Below the pieces are notes generated by a model, which was given only the letters and a program-made list of their open reading frames with translations, was not told the origin of the DNA and searched no databases. A stretch of DNA of 64,000 nucleotides from Lepus europaeus (Eukaryota; Chordata; Mammalia; Lagomorpha; Leporidae). Below are positions 13,689 to 26,516 of the stretch, piece by piece. The translations under genes and the position numbers were made by a program. Each line of letters starts with the position of its first letter. Positions within the stretch are counted from its first letter, which is position 1. The stretch covers positions 1,735,024 to 1,799,023 of the forward strand of contig NC_084850.1 of assembly GCF_033115175.1 (NCBI RefSeq), given 5' to 3'.

Positions 13689-15451
13689 CTGCCAAGGGAA
13701 GAGGTGAGAAGTGAAGTCAGGCTGCATTGGAGGTCTCAGGCTGCATTGCTTTACTCTGCACCCATTTATAGCAAAAAGGATTGGCTGACGGGTGTCCTGG
13801 TACAGCAGAAGCAAGGGGAGCCAGTCACACCCATACCCTTAACCCTGGTACTTGCCCTGCTCTGTTTTTCTTGTGCTCCCTGGGGGAAAGATTCCTCTGT
13901 GGCCAGGACTAGCATGCCCTAACTTACAATAGGTATTCAAGAAGGTGTGGTCCATGGCTGGGCATTTGCTCCAGATGTATCCCCTTAAAAGTCTGACTTC
14001 CTGCTGGCCTGGTGAGCCTTGTTGTTCCCTTGAGAGTGAGCTGTGTTCTCAGGGCTGAGCCAGCTCAGCCTGGAACATCCCTGGTCAGAGGCCATAGCAG
14101 GCAGAGGAAGCTTCAGGAGGGTCCAGCTGCTCTTCCTTTCCCACTCCTCTGGAACTTTCTTTCCTCTGACTCCTTGGATGTCCACATCACAAGTCTTGAA
14201 GGAAGTTTGAGAGCATATCTAAGCCTTGGTTAGTTAGCTAGATGGCATTGGGCTCCAGGATCAGGGACCTCCTTCTTGGCAACAGTGGAGGGGGTTCAAG
14301 GAGACCAAGCAAAGAGTTGATAACGAGGAGTGGTCAGGGCTGTAAGTTTTAGGCTCAGGGGCAGGAGATAAGGGTAGCCTCAAGGAGTCTTCCTTAAAGT
14401 TGGGTGAGGTAACCAGGACTCACAACAGAGAGTCCCTCTGTCCAGCCATGGAAAGTCTTTGGGCTGGAGCAGTGGAGGTTGGGTCTAAGGGCAATGCAGA
14501 ATCTCAGCTTTTTCCATCTCCACAGACTCTGTCCTTAACAGGGGATGGCCTTCTGGAGGTGGCAGAGTTGCAGGAATACTTGGATCATAAAGGTAATGTA
14601 CTCCATTCTAGCTCTATAAGCAGTCATGACTGAAATACCTGTGGATGGCAGAGGCTAAGCCCATGGCCTCTGGCTGGGCCCCCAGTGAGGCTTTATGTAG
14701 ACTTCAAGGGAGCCCCGCTGTGGCCCTGACTCGATGCCCCACGATGTGCTTTCCCAATGCATCTCAAAGCAAACCCTTGGGTGAGAAGTGCATCCCCTCT
14801 CCCTTCCAGCTGCTGCCACTGCCTGTACTGTCACCTGCGAAGCCCTTGCACCACACCCACCACCAACGATCAACTGTTTGGAGCAAACTGGAAACCACAA
14901 TTTCATGGCCCCCCTTTCCCTCAGGATGTGCTTTTGTTTAAGAGCCCCCTGGACACTGTTGCAGAAAAGTATTGAAATAAGAGAGGCCACATCCCCTTGT
15001 TCAGCTGTCAAATATGTCATGCTGAACTTGGGGGACACTTGGAGCACCCTTGTGAATCTTCCTGGCATGCTGATCATCAAGTGCACTTGGCAGTCAGGAG
15101 TCCTGCAGGAAGCAGTTACGTGGGACTCTCAAAACTGCCCACAGCACCTCAGAGTCCCTGTGGGGAGGTGGGAAGGGGGTTTCAGAATAACAGTCTTCCT
15201 TTCAATGACCATTTTGATGTCTATTGAAGCTGAAGCTGTGGAGGCCTAGCAGGGAAGTCAACTGTCCCCGTAGCCACACAGCACAGTTAGTAGCCTGGAC
15301 CTAGGGACTCCTAGACTCCCTTCCCTATCTTCCTGTACATTTGAAATGACTCATGGTAGACCCTCCATGCCGCTTCTTGGTGCAGCCTCCCTCCCTGGCC
15401 TCCTGCTGCAGAAGAGTCCCTGGGCACCAGCCACTGGACATCACTTCTTAC
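13689..15451 (-). other. ZNF185: ZNF185 intron 3
   Basis: 1.76-kb intron without SINEs. I recognise no clear repeat or conserved exon in it. Confidence 0.7.
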
Positions 15452-15517
15452 CTGGCCTTTGAGATCTCTCCAGCTGATGAAAAGGATGTGGCACGAGTCC
15501 GGCCCGATGGCAGTTCA
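15452..15517 (-). CDS. ZNF185: ZNF185 coding exon 3 (66 bp)
   Basis: Acceptor TGTTTTCCTCAG, donor AG/GTAAGA. Joins exon 2 to read [20 protein letters not shown], against human [20 protein letters not shown]. Confidence 0.97.
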
Positions 15518-16029
<512 letters not shown>

Positions 16030-16114
16030 TCAGAAAGAAGCCCCAGCCCCAGGATCATGGGTCCTCCCAATATGCTGCTCTCCCTTGGCTGCTCAGACAG
16101 TGCCCAGGCCTCAC

Positions 16115-16190
16115 CTTTAGTGCCACCTCCAAGAGCTGAGATACTCATGGTGTTGGTGCTGCAAGTCCCTTCGTTGTTTCCACGAGGCTC
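16115..16190 (-). CDS. ZNF185: ZNF185 coding exon 1 with start codon
   Basis: ZNF185 is an actin-cytoskeleton-associated LIM-domain protein, reported in the literature as lowered in some carcinomas. The start ATG is at 16146-16148 and encodes MSISALGGGTK, against human MSISALGGSTK. Donor AG/GTGAGG gives 34 coding bases. A TTTGTCCCTAG acceptor lies 42 bases upstream of the ATG (exon start 16190), so a non-coding exon further upstream is likely. The twelve exons seen encode about 306 residues; the LIM domain expected at the C-terminus is not in the window. All junctions after exon 2 fall in the same codon phase. The neighbour upstream on the same strand is NSDHL, as on human Xq28. Confidence 0.96.
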
Positions 16191-16539
16191 CTAGGGACAA
16201 AGGTAAGCACTGCTTGGCACTTCACAAGGGTCACCATGTGGTCCCTGGCGTGCCAAGATCATCCAGACTCTCCTTTGAGCTTTAGGAAGGGCAAGAGTTG
16301 GTGGAGTCTTGGATGGTGAACAAGAGCCAGGGAACAAGCACTCGCTGGACCTGCCACTGCCAAGTGTCCACCCACCTGTCTGCCCAAGGCTGCTCACCTG
16401 AAGAACATGAAGTTCATGAGCAGAACATGAACCTTCCTCCAGAGTCCTAATGATCAGACTCTGGCCCTGGGGGCAGGTGGGTGGAGAAAGTTGGCAGCAG
16501 GGAAGGTGGGTGCTGGGGACCAGCTGCTCTGGGGTTGCT

Positions 16540-16680
16540 TCGTACCCCTTAGAAGCTGTCTGACGACCTGGAGTAGGTCAGCTAACCACTCCGCGACGCC
16601 TCAGTTTCCTCATTAGTAAAATGGCTGTGAGGACATAATGAGTCAATGTTCCCATAAGAGCCCAGCACCACTTGGCACAG
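16540..16680 (+). repeat. MIR SINE
   Basis: Forward MIR blocks: GCCTCAGTTTCCTCATTAGT, AAAATGGCTGTGAGGACATAATGAG and the AGAGCCCAGCAC end. Confidence 0.7.
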
Positions 16681-18339
16681 CAAAGACCACTGGACCAAAC
16701 AGCAGTGGCTTTCAACTTATTTTTTCTGGGAGAGGGACATTTGCTGGTCCCCAAATCAGCACAAAAATGGCCTTGTGGTGTGCAGCCCTATTTGATTTGG
16801 AAGGAGGCTCCACCTCCCGTGCAGAAAGGGCAGGGTCCCACTGGCTACTCCCAGAGGCCCTCAGGGACCAGACAAGGGCATCTTGTTAAGGCATCTGTTG
16901 GTATCCTGGCCCACAACTGCCCTGTGCTCTGCTTTCCCTCCTTGCCTCCTCCCTGGACCAAGATGGCCTTGAAGGCCTTTATAGCATCATGAAGTAGGAG
17001 ACAGAAGGCCTAGATCATGGGGCTACTCATGGTCCTGCAAGGTTACAGCCAGCCCCTTGCACCTCAATAGAGGAGCTGAGGGCTCAGTGTGTTGGCACGA
17101 CAGTGAGCAGGACCCTGGCTGTGCTGACACAGTCCCAAGGCAGGGCAGCCTCTCTTCCTGGGCTTTCTACCCTCTGTGCCCTTCTGAGCTGAGGCCCTGG
17201 TCAGCCCAGCACAGCTGCTAGCTGGCAAGGCCTGTACATGTTTCTGTGGTGGTCATGCGCACACTAAAATGGGCAGGGCAGGGGGCAGAGAGCAAACCAA
17301 ATTCTCTTCACCAGCAAGAACTGGCTCTCCCATAAACTGAACCAAATCGGCAGCCCAGGCGGCTTGAGCCTGCCACATGCCAGGAATGGCACTTCATCAG
17401 TGGGAATGGAAGCCCCAGGTGCTCAGGCCTTGCACTGAGGCTGCCACATCAGAATTCTGCTGAGTGTTGCTCATTCCAGAGGTGATCCTAGAACCTTGCA
17501 TGCCCAACTGTCCCCACCCTGACAACCTGTGGAGTGACTCCACGAGGTGGGGCACATGAGTAGAATCACTACCTGTGGGCAGGCCTGTGCAGCTTGGCCC
17601 CTGGTTCTTCCTTCAGCTCCTTGCCTGCAAGAGAGGCCCTCTTCCCACTTGGTCTTTAGGTTCCTTATAACTCTACTAAGCCATATTTGGTGGTGTAACT
17701 TATTTTGTGCAATGCACATCAAAGGTATATTTGTTTCCAAGGCCTAGGGGACTACAGACATCTGCTTGCACACATGAACTGGCAAGCAAGTGAAGTTCAT
17801 CCACAGTTTGGGATGCTAACTCCATCCTAGTAACTCATCAGTTTCCCCTTATCAAAGCTAATGGCCACATTGCATAGAAGCTTCCTGCTACCACAGAACC
17901 AAATAAGCCACTTCCAAAATTAGGACTCACGTATGTGCAGAATGACAGAGGCAGAGGGGCTACTGGCAATTCCTGAGCCAAAGTGTGGGATGTGTTGTGT
18001 GTGTGGCATGTGCAAGAACCCAGAGTGAAGAAGGGCAGAGCTAGGTAGGAATACCACTGGTCCCCTCATACAGCTAAGACCCCCATGTGAAGACCAGAGC
18101 TGCTGTTTCCACACTGGCTCTTTTCCCTCAGGCCTGGCTGCATCTCAGAAGCCAAATTTCTTCTTCTCTGACCTCCTCCTTGCACTGCCTCCTTCCAGCA
18201 GCACTCATCAGCCCCTAATCCCATTTGGCCACATCAGCCCACACGTCTCACTCAGCTGCTCACAGTTCCTTACTGTTTTTAAAACCAGGGACAAACTCAG
18301 CAGTCCCCTGGCCCAGCCTCATTTCTCCTCAGCCTCCTT

Positions 18340-18480
18340 CAATATCAGCACATGTTGCAAGCAGGCCATGTGTCCGAGACTCCCAGTACCTTTGCTCATA
18401 TCAGTGCCCACACCTTGAACATCCTCCCAGCTCTCTTGCCTCTCCCTCAGGGCTCAGCTGAGCTAACCACTCCTGCTCCT
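18340..18480 (+). repeat. L2 LINE fragment
   Basis: Pattern typical of the L2 3' part: CAGTACCTTTGCTCATATCAGT, CACACCTTGAACATCCTCCC, then CCCTCAGGGCTCAGCT. Diverged. Confidence 0.5.
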
Positions 18481-21400
18481 GCAGGCACCCCCTGCCCCGC
18501 TAAGCCGCAAAGCCAGGCACAGACCCAAGCACCCAGAATTTGTTGACCCCGATGGGACCTGCTCCTGCACCACCCTTAGCAAGGACAAGGCCCAGGTATC
18601 CCGTCACTCCCGAGCGCATAGCCTGCACTGACTGCCCCTCCTCACATCCCAGTGTCCTCTCCGTGGCCCCCTGATCAATGACAGTCTGCAAAGGTCATGC
18701 TGGGGACCAGTCAGAAGGGGGTTTCCTAAGTGGCTGCCAGGTGCTGATGGTAGTAAGCCTTGCAGAGGACAAGTCTCTGATGGATAAGCCTGGGAACTAC
18801 TGATCCTAGGCCTAGAGAAGAAATCGCATGAGGAGAACACGGATGTATACAGGAGGGGATCGTGCCAAAGCTGAGTATGATGGTGAAAATCTGGCAACAG
18901 TTCAGTGCCCAACATTCATGGTTATAAACACTATCATCTATTCATCTATTCAAGCAAAGACTATGCGGCTATTACAAAGGGTCATGGTCCCACAGCTGCT
19001 GCCCAGAATGTGCTCTCACTGAGTCTGAGGGCAGTGATAAGGAGAAGTAAATTCAGTCAGCCTTGGGCAAAGCCTCTGGGGCCTGTGTGTGGGCCTTTCT
19101 GAGTCTCCCTGCCCTCTCCCAGGACCCTATCTAGCTTGGAAAAAAACCCAGGCACTGGACTATTCACCTGGGGTTGACCCTTCTGTGGGGCCCTAGGAAA
19201 TGCTAACAAGGTAATATTGCCCACTTCATGGACTGCCTGCCCTGTGCCAGCTGGACACGGTGCATGTTCAGTCCAAATATCAGGGCTCTGGAGCCTGGCA
19301 GCATATGTCATCCCAGCGTTACTTTAACCCAACTGAGCCCTAGGCCACATTCTTAGGGATCAGAGCCCTGGTGACCCTGATAGCAACCCCACACAATGGA
19401 ACACTCACTACAGCCAACTCTATTGCTTCCTCCGATGTGGGGCACTTGGACTTAGCTGCCAATTCTACCTCATTGTTGCGGGAGGATGCTTCAGACTCAG
19501 GTCAGCCACATGATGGTGGGCCTATATCCCTGAGTTTAAGAGAGCAGCCCACACAGCCCCACAGTCCTCAAGTCTTCTCATGCCTTAGATCTTGTGCCTG
19601 AGATTCAAGATCCAGAAAAAGTACAAGCAGCAGAAAGAGAGAAACTTCTGGGACATGTGGGGAAAACGGAGAGCAAATACTCCACAGGTAGCTCCTTTTG
19701 GGAGTGGGGCTAAGGACCTCCTGCCTCTCCAGGCTTTCCAGTCTTCTTTCTCTGAGAACGTGAGCTTCTTGTAAAGTCTACCAGGCCACCCTGTCCCATT
19801 AGCCCTAATAAGGCAAAAAGGCTGCCCACTCTGAGAGCAAACACTGTTCTCTGGGCTGAGACCTCTGCTCACAGCTCGGCACCTCTTCTCATTTTCTGTG
19901 TCTAAGACTCTTTGTGTGCCAAAATACTCCCAAACTAGAGTGCGTGCCTCTGCCTGGAATTTTCCATTCCACAATGTGGGTATCCTGATGCTGGTTGGTA
20001 TCTTCATTTCCCAAATGGCCCAAAGAGTGCATTTCTGACCAGGATGGCATCTCTGTGGCCCTGTCAGTACCATGGCCCCATTTCTACTTTGATTGGAAAA
20101 AAGACTTCTGGCTCTTGGAGAGCTGCCATATCACACCACTTAGGGCATGGTCTGGGCTGCCAGTGGAACAGTGGGTTTACCTGACTCCTTCCACATGAGA
20201 TGTCCCTCATGGCACACCCTTGGAGCCTCACTAGAAATGGCTCCAATACACAGTATCCCTCCCTGGGCCAATTCTGAACAAAGCCCTGCATTCAGACAAT
20301 ACCAGCCTGTGTCAGGAAAACACAGCCCCAAGCCCAAGTCCTTCTAAGCAGGCCAGACCATCTCAGGCACTGGGAGGGCACCCCCAGCCCACCATCTGGG
20401 CCCTTCATCTCATTCTTTCTTTCTCTTTTATCAGCCTGCAGATGGCTCTTGGAGCAGGATGGGCCGAGAGTTGGCAAACAGGGCAATCAGGGGAAGTGTC
20501 CCTGGCAGTGCTGTCAGGGAGATGAGGACAAACCCTCCCAGAATTCAGATGGCCTCAGAATGTCAATGGGCATGCTCCCTCTCCACCTTCCTCTGGGCTA
20601 CTGTGGCCTCTCAAGGCTGTCCAGTAACCTTCAAAGGAAGGGGCCCTTGGCCCTAATTGGATAGACAGAAATGAGGAGCCAATGAGGTAGCTTCAGGGAG
20701 CCTGTGATCCTGACCACAGAAATCCTGGTGTCATCAGAGGCTGTCAGCAACTGGAATCAGAGTAGGAGCTGACCTGGGGGTGGGGAGCTGATGCACGCAG
20801 ATTATAGCAGGCTGGTGGGAGCAGTGAGATCAGCAGCAATGACACAGCTGCTCAGCTGGCTCATGAGGAGACAGAGATGGGGACACCCTGTTGCTCCACA
20901 AGGATGTGCTCTGCTTCCAGGACCAACTCAGAGAAAGTTTTCTAGAACTGCCCTGTTGCCTGCCTCCCCATTGGAGGCACCTCCCAGAGGAAACTGCAAA
21001 TCTCATGGCTGTTAGCTCAGGGACACAGCCTAATCCCATTCTTGGTCACATTACACTAATCATGGAAGCAAGAGAAAGCCACAGGAGAGAAGGAAGGTGT
21101 GTCCATGGAGAAAGATCAGGTGGCCCAACAGAGGGGCCATCCTCCTCCAGACCAAGCCCCCATGGCAGCCCACTCCAAGACTGCAGCATCCTTCCTTCTC
21201 ACTGACCTCTTCCAGGAACCTGGAGAGAACACTGAGGGAGGCAGTGAAGAAGCGGGGCCTTCCTACATAGGCCCAGCCCAGCCACAACCCCCAGTGTGGC
21301 TTTTCTGTGGCAAGAGATGTTTCTGGGGAGGGAGACAGCAGGCAGGGTATTTGCCTTTTCTCATCCTAGGAGTCAGGGGAAGAGGATGGCTCTGAAACTC

Positions 21401-21909
21401 AGCAGAGAGAGGTGCTGGATTCCAGGAAGAGGCCTTCTTCCTAGGTGCACTGGGATAAAAGAGAAGCAAAACAGCTTTTGGTCTCACTTTCTAGGAGCAC
21501 CAAACATTGGTGCATGTGAATGAGATACAGCTAGAGGGAAAGAGTGATGGAGATTGTGTGTGTTCTGCTGCTGGGCAAGGGCTTTATTCCTAGAGGTGAA
21601 CTGTCCATTTGGCTGAGCCCAGTAAGCAAATACAGACGTGGCGAGTGACATGGATGAAGTCATCAATGCTGAAGCTGGCCATTGCAGGAGCTCATTGCCA
21701 GGCTAACCTTAGGCCATGTTTTAAGAAAGCTCTGCCTGATGTGCCTCTATAACCAAGGGCCCTGACAGAAGCACAGGCCCAGAATGTAGCTGAGGATCAG
21801 TTCTTTTTCAGCAGAAACCTGAGCACTCCCATCTGGTCATGAAAGAATTGGCAAAGACAGGGGTCTTAGCCCTGTCTCCATGAAACTTGTTCTTACAGGT
21901 GGATGGACC

Positions 21910-22060
21910 TGGCTGATCACTCAGCTGTGCACTGCCAGGGGTCTCAGAGAAGTCAGACAGACTGTGGGAAAGAGACTGCATTCTCATCCCAGCTCTGCCA
22001 TGCTGGGCAAATCCTTTGTCTCCCATGGGACCTTGGTTTCCCACCAATGGAAAAGCAAAT
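21910..22060 (+). repeat. Diverged MIR SINE
   Basis: CCCAGCTCTGCCATGCTGGG then CAAATCCTTTGTCTCCCATGGGACC resemble the MIR core in forward orientation. Confidence 0.45.
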
Positions 22061-25000
22061 TTTGAAAGGGAGACCCCAACTGTTCACCTGTTCCTTACAA
22101 GAACCCAAGGCTGGGCAGTTTCCTTGAGTGGAGTCCCTGCAGCCTTCTGAGCTGGTTCAACTCAACCTGTTGACAGCCAGAGATGGGGACATGGCCTTGA
22201 GGTTGCCCTGATCTCAAAATGCTCGCGGACCAACCTCTGCTCATCATTGCTGCACAACACTCCACACAGTGTCCTTGGCCAGTAGGGGTTGGGCCTTGGC
22301 TGCGGTACAGCTTCTTCCTGGAGAGTGCAGTAGCTCAGCTCACCACATGGAGTTTGGGGGCTAGGGAATGCTCTAAGTTGGGGAGTACGACCTCCATCTT
22401 CTGCCCAGGTGCCCTCGTCCAGTTCTTTCTCAAGGCATACACTGTCTAAATCCAAGCTGTCCAAGCTGGCACTCAAGCAGCCAGCCCAATTCCCTGGGCC
22501 AAAAGGGCTGGAATGCTGAACTGCCCCAGTTTCTAAAGCAGCCTCCTGCGGCCAGCTCTCGAGAATCAGGGCGTTCTGATTCCCAGTCTTTTGCTCTGGA
22601 GTTTCAGCAGCTGGCTGCTTCACTAGCCAGGTTGCTTTCCTCCAGCAAGGGGATACAGTAGGCACTGCAGTGGATGCTAAGAGCCACAGGGTCTTTAGCA
22701 GTGCAGGGGGGAAGGGGCCCTTCAAAGGTGATTTAGAGACCTCAGGCAGGGCTAGGCTTGCCAGAGTGACAGCCGAGCAACAGCTGGATCACATCCGAGC
22801 CCTTGAGTTGGCCGCTCACCACACAGGTCCCAGGAGCCCCAGGCCAGGCCCCTCTCTCTAGAGCACACACAACTTGCCAATGATGCTCCAGTCCCGGGGG
22901 CTTCTGCCTGGAGGCCAGGGAGGCGGCTGGAAGGAGGCTCACCAAGTGGAAAAATACAGTTGGAAGAGACTTGGGTTGCAGAGGGAAAAAATGCAATTTG
23001 GAAAAAGAGCGCCTGGGGGGTGGTATTTGTAAATGCGCTTTACAGGTAAATGACTTCTACATGAAAGTCTGTGATTTCACCTCCCCTCCATCCTGCCCTC
23101 AACACCCCAGAATCCAGACTTCTCGGCGTCAGGGCTGGAGGAGCCCTGGGAGGCAGACGTCTGAGCCAAGCCAGCTCCCTCCCAAGGCAGTGGGGAGCTG
23201 GAACCCTGAAGGGGGGGAAGGCAGCCAGGGCCACCTACCACTACTGGAGCCCCAGAATTCCTCCTTGCTCTGCCCCATGCCCATTTTCTAGCTCTCAAAG
23301 GGCTGAACACGAGGGAGTGTTCATGAGGACTAGGCTAATGCTGAGTCGACAAGCATGCAAGGCCATGAGGGCTGCTGGGCAGGGCCCTTGGAGATGTCTC
23401 TGTGGATAACAGGGGACTGGGTAGAACCAGCATGCTGGAGAGAGCGGGACCCCCATGCCCTCTCACTCTAAAGAGAACCCCTGACAAGAGGAATCTGCAT
23501 GAGCTGATCAGGGTGTCAGCTCCTCAGCTGTAGTAGCCTCCCACCAGGCCCTGGCTTTCTCTTCCCCCACCAGCACCTGTCTGTGAAGCCTGGGAACCAA
23601 GGTCTTAAGCCAGTCTCACACAAAAAAGGCTATCCCATCTGCAGAAAAGGCAGCTAGTGCCATGCAAAGGGGCCCAGGGTTCATGGGGGCCATCCTCAGC
23701 CCAGCTCTCTGTCTCACCCCCTCGGAATACTCACACCCTTGCTGCTACTACCCATTCAGCCTTGGCCAGAGCAGGGCCAGTCACAGGAAGGCATCTCCAC
23801 TTGCCCCTGGCCAGCATTGGCCAAGGTTAATTGCTTTTGTCCTATTTACAGTGATCACTAGTGAGGCTCAAGGGAAAAAACAAAGCACCCAACCACCCCC
23901 CCACCCTGCTCCCCAACAAAATCTCTGCTCCCTAGCCCTGAGGCGGAGCTCTACCTCCTCCCTACTCAGAGCCTCTGCAGCCTCCTTCTCTCCCTGTTTC
24001 CCAACTTGGAATCCCCTTAGCTTGACTCTTACCTCTATCATTGTCCCCAGTTTTGGAAAAGAATATGGAAGGCCAGAGAGGAGAGAGCATTTGCCCAAAG
24101 TCACATTTTCCTTTCTGCACCAAGCATTTCTGGGAAGCTACTGGCCAGCCTGGGTGCTGGGGGAGACAGAAAGGAGTCTGGAGGAGGAAAGCAGCCCTGC
24201 GAGGCCTCGCGAGAGCACTACGTTTCCCAAGGAGGCGTCCTTGGCTCAGGCCCTAAAGAATGAAAGAATGAGTAGGAGCTCTCAGGCAGAAGTGGTGAAG
24301 CAAGTCCTGGTTTTCGGGTTTGTTGTTTTTTTAGGCTAAACCCGGCACTGCCTGATGTAAGCATTTTTGCCAGGGATGCCCGTCCCTGGGATTGGAATCC
24401 TTGTGCCGGCCCTCTCCATAGCAACCCTTCGCCACATCAAGCTCTCAGGGAAATTGACCCAGTCATCAAAAAGTGGCGTGCTGAGCCAACCATCACAACA
24501 ACCAGACCGAGGGGCCCCGACTGAGTGCCAGACTTGTGCCCACAGATGAGGCCGAGCCCCGGGACCACCAGCAGCCACCAGCAACAGCTGGGGGTCAGCC
24601 CACCACTGGCCCCCACAGGCCAGATCCTTTCTCCAGCCCACAGTGTGGCTCCTGAGCTCCTCAGCCTTCTCCAGAGCCCAGACACCAGCTGTACAGAAAG
24701 AGGGGCCCCTCAGCAGGCACTGACGACTCGGTGAGGAACCACCCACTTCCCTGCTCCCCAGTTCTCTCAGCTCCATCTGCAAATGGGAAGTGAGCAGCTC
24801 CCCACAGGAAAAGCCCAGACATGGTTTCTGAAAGGGGCTTCTGGGTCCCTCTGGCGGCCAGATTCCCCTGGGACATCTGCTTAAGCTGCAGATTCCTTCC
24901 CGCCTCCTCCCCTCTGAGTCTGAGTCTGCACATTTGACTTGCAGAATGACACCCATAGGGCCGCTTGTCCTTTCGTTGCCAGTCTTTTCTCTGCCCAGAC

Positions 25001-25507
25001 CTGCCCCTTCTGCTTCCCTGTCCAGGCCTTCTCAATTTGCAGTCATCTCTGTGCCCAACAGGGAAAGTGAGCAGGAAACACTGGCCAAATGCTTCACGTG
25101 GCTCCCTTCCTGCTCTGCAGATGGGACTTGAACAAGTCTGTCTCTCTCTGTGTATCTGTTTCCCTTTAGAAAAGTAGACCAGCTCCAGGCCTGCATACCT
25201 CCTGACCCCTCCTGGCCACCAGTGAAGAAAAGTCATCAGAAATGTGGCAGAATGTCCACACTGGGAAGACTTCAGCAATTGTCTGCGGGATGCTCATAAC
25301 TTTTCAGAACACTTCAAATCAATTTAAAACTTAAACATAAAAAGTGAAAGCAAAACAGCAAGTGAGTCAGACTTTAGCAGGCATGGAGGAATTGACATAA
25401 GAATTCAGTGTTCTATACCAACTCACTTCACTGTGGCAGACACTGTGTGCATTACCAGTGGACACTAGCAATGAGTTTTCTATAGTTTTTTTTTTTTTTT
25501 TAATGTG

Positions 25508-25831
25508 GGGCTGGCACTGTGGCGTACTGGGTAAAGCCGCCACCTGTAATGCCAGTGATCCATATGAGTACTGGTTTGAGTTCCAGCTGCTCCACTTCTG
25601 ATCCAGCTCTCTGCTATGGCCTGGAAAAACAGTAGAAGATAGCCCAAGTCCTTGGGCCCCTGCACCCACATGGGAGACCCAGGAGAAGCTCCTGGCTCCT
25701 GCCTTTGGATTGGTGCAGCTCCAGCCGTTGCTGCTGTCTGGGGAGTGAACCAGCAGATGGAAGACCTCTCTCTTTCTCTCTGCCTCTCCTTCTCTGTCTG
25801 TGTAACTCTCACTTTAAAAATAAATATTTTT
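25508..25831 (+). mobile_element. CSINE inserted in the tail of a minus CSINE
   Basis: GGGGCTGGCACTGTGGCGTA head, ACCCACATGGGAGACCCAGG block, CTCTCTCTTTCTCTC tract, TTTAAAAATAAATA tail. Confidence 0.92.
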
Positions 25832-26175
25832 GGCCGGCGCCGCGGCTCACTAGGCTAATCCTCCGCCTTGCGGCGCCGGCACACCGGGTTCTAGTCCCGG
25901 TCGGGGCACCGATCCTGTCCCGGTTGCCCCTCTTCCAGGCCAGCTCTCTGCCTGTGGCCAGGGAGTGCAGTGGAGGATGGCCCAAGTGTTTGGGCCCTGC
26001 ACCCCATGGGAGACCAGGAGAAGCACCTGGCTCCTGCCATCGGAACAGCGCGGTGCGCCGGCCGCAGCGCGCTACCGCGGCGGCCATTGGAGGGTGAACC
26101 AACGGCAAAAGGAAGACCTTTCTCTCTGTCTCTCTCTCTCACTGTCCACTCTGCCTGTCAAAAATAAATAAATAA
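25832..26175 (+). mobile_element. Young CSINE (GGCCGGCGCCGCGGCTCACT subclass)
   Basis: Little-diverged head GGCCGGCGCCGCGGCTCACT, tail CTGTCAAAAATAAATAAATAAA. It sits directly in the A-rich tail of the previous copy. Confidence 0.95.
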
Positions 26176-26187
26176 ATAAATAAATAT

Positions 26188-26516
26188 TTTTAAAAATGTA
26201 TTTACTTATTTTAAGGGCAGAGTTACACAGAAAGAGAGAGGAGAGACACAGAGAGAGATCTTCCATCTGTTGATTCACTCCTGAAATAGCCACAATGGCC
26301 AGGGTTGGGCCAGGCTGAAGCCAGGAGCCAGGAGCTTCTTCTGGGTTTTCCACAAGGGTGCAGGGGCCAAGCACTTGGACCATCTTCCACTATTTTCTCA
26401 CACACATTAGCAGAGAGCTGGATTGGAAGTGGAGTCACTAGGACTCAAAGCAGCACCGCTATGGGGTGGCAGCACTGCAGATGATGGCTTAACCTTCTAC
26501 ATCACAGCGCTGACCT
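26188..26516 (-). mobile_element. Older CSINE, host of the two plus copies
   Basis: Minus orientation: GTATTTACTTATTTTAAG..GAGAGATCTTCCATCTG..GGTTCACT-like and CACAGCGCTGACC end. Its target duplication brackets the compound. Confidence 0.9.

Larger units (their letters stand above)
25481..26516. mobile_element. Compound of three nested CSINEs within one target duplication
   Basis: A CTAGCAATGAGTTTTC copy (25465-25480) on the left and CTAGCAGTGAGTTTTC (26517-26532) on the right flank the whole block. Inside are a plus CSINE (25508-25831), a young plus CSINE in its A-rich tail (25832-26175) and a minus CSINE (26188-26516). The T-run at about 25485-25502 is the tail of the minus copy, now separated from its body by the other two. 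Confidence 0.85.

Noticed and set aside
19585..20073. 162-codon minus-strand frame in the presumed ZNF185 intron
   Set aside because: No similarity to ZNF185 or other proteins known to me, and no acceptor-donor pair framing it.
23662..24339. 225-codon plus-strand frame
   Set aside because: No homology recognised, compositionally ordinary, on the strand opposite to the gene, and no splice or promoter context.
24336..25278. Two overlapping minus-strand frames of about 205 codons
   Set aside because: No recognisable domains and they overlap each other in different frames. Typical of GC-rich intron.
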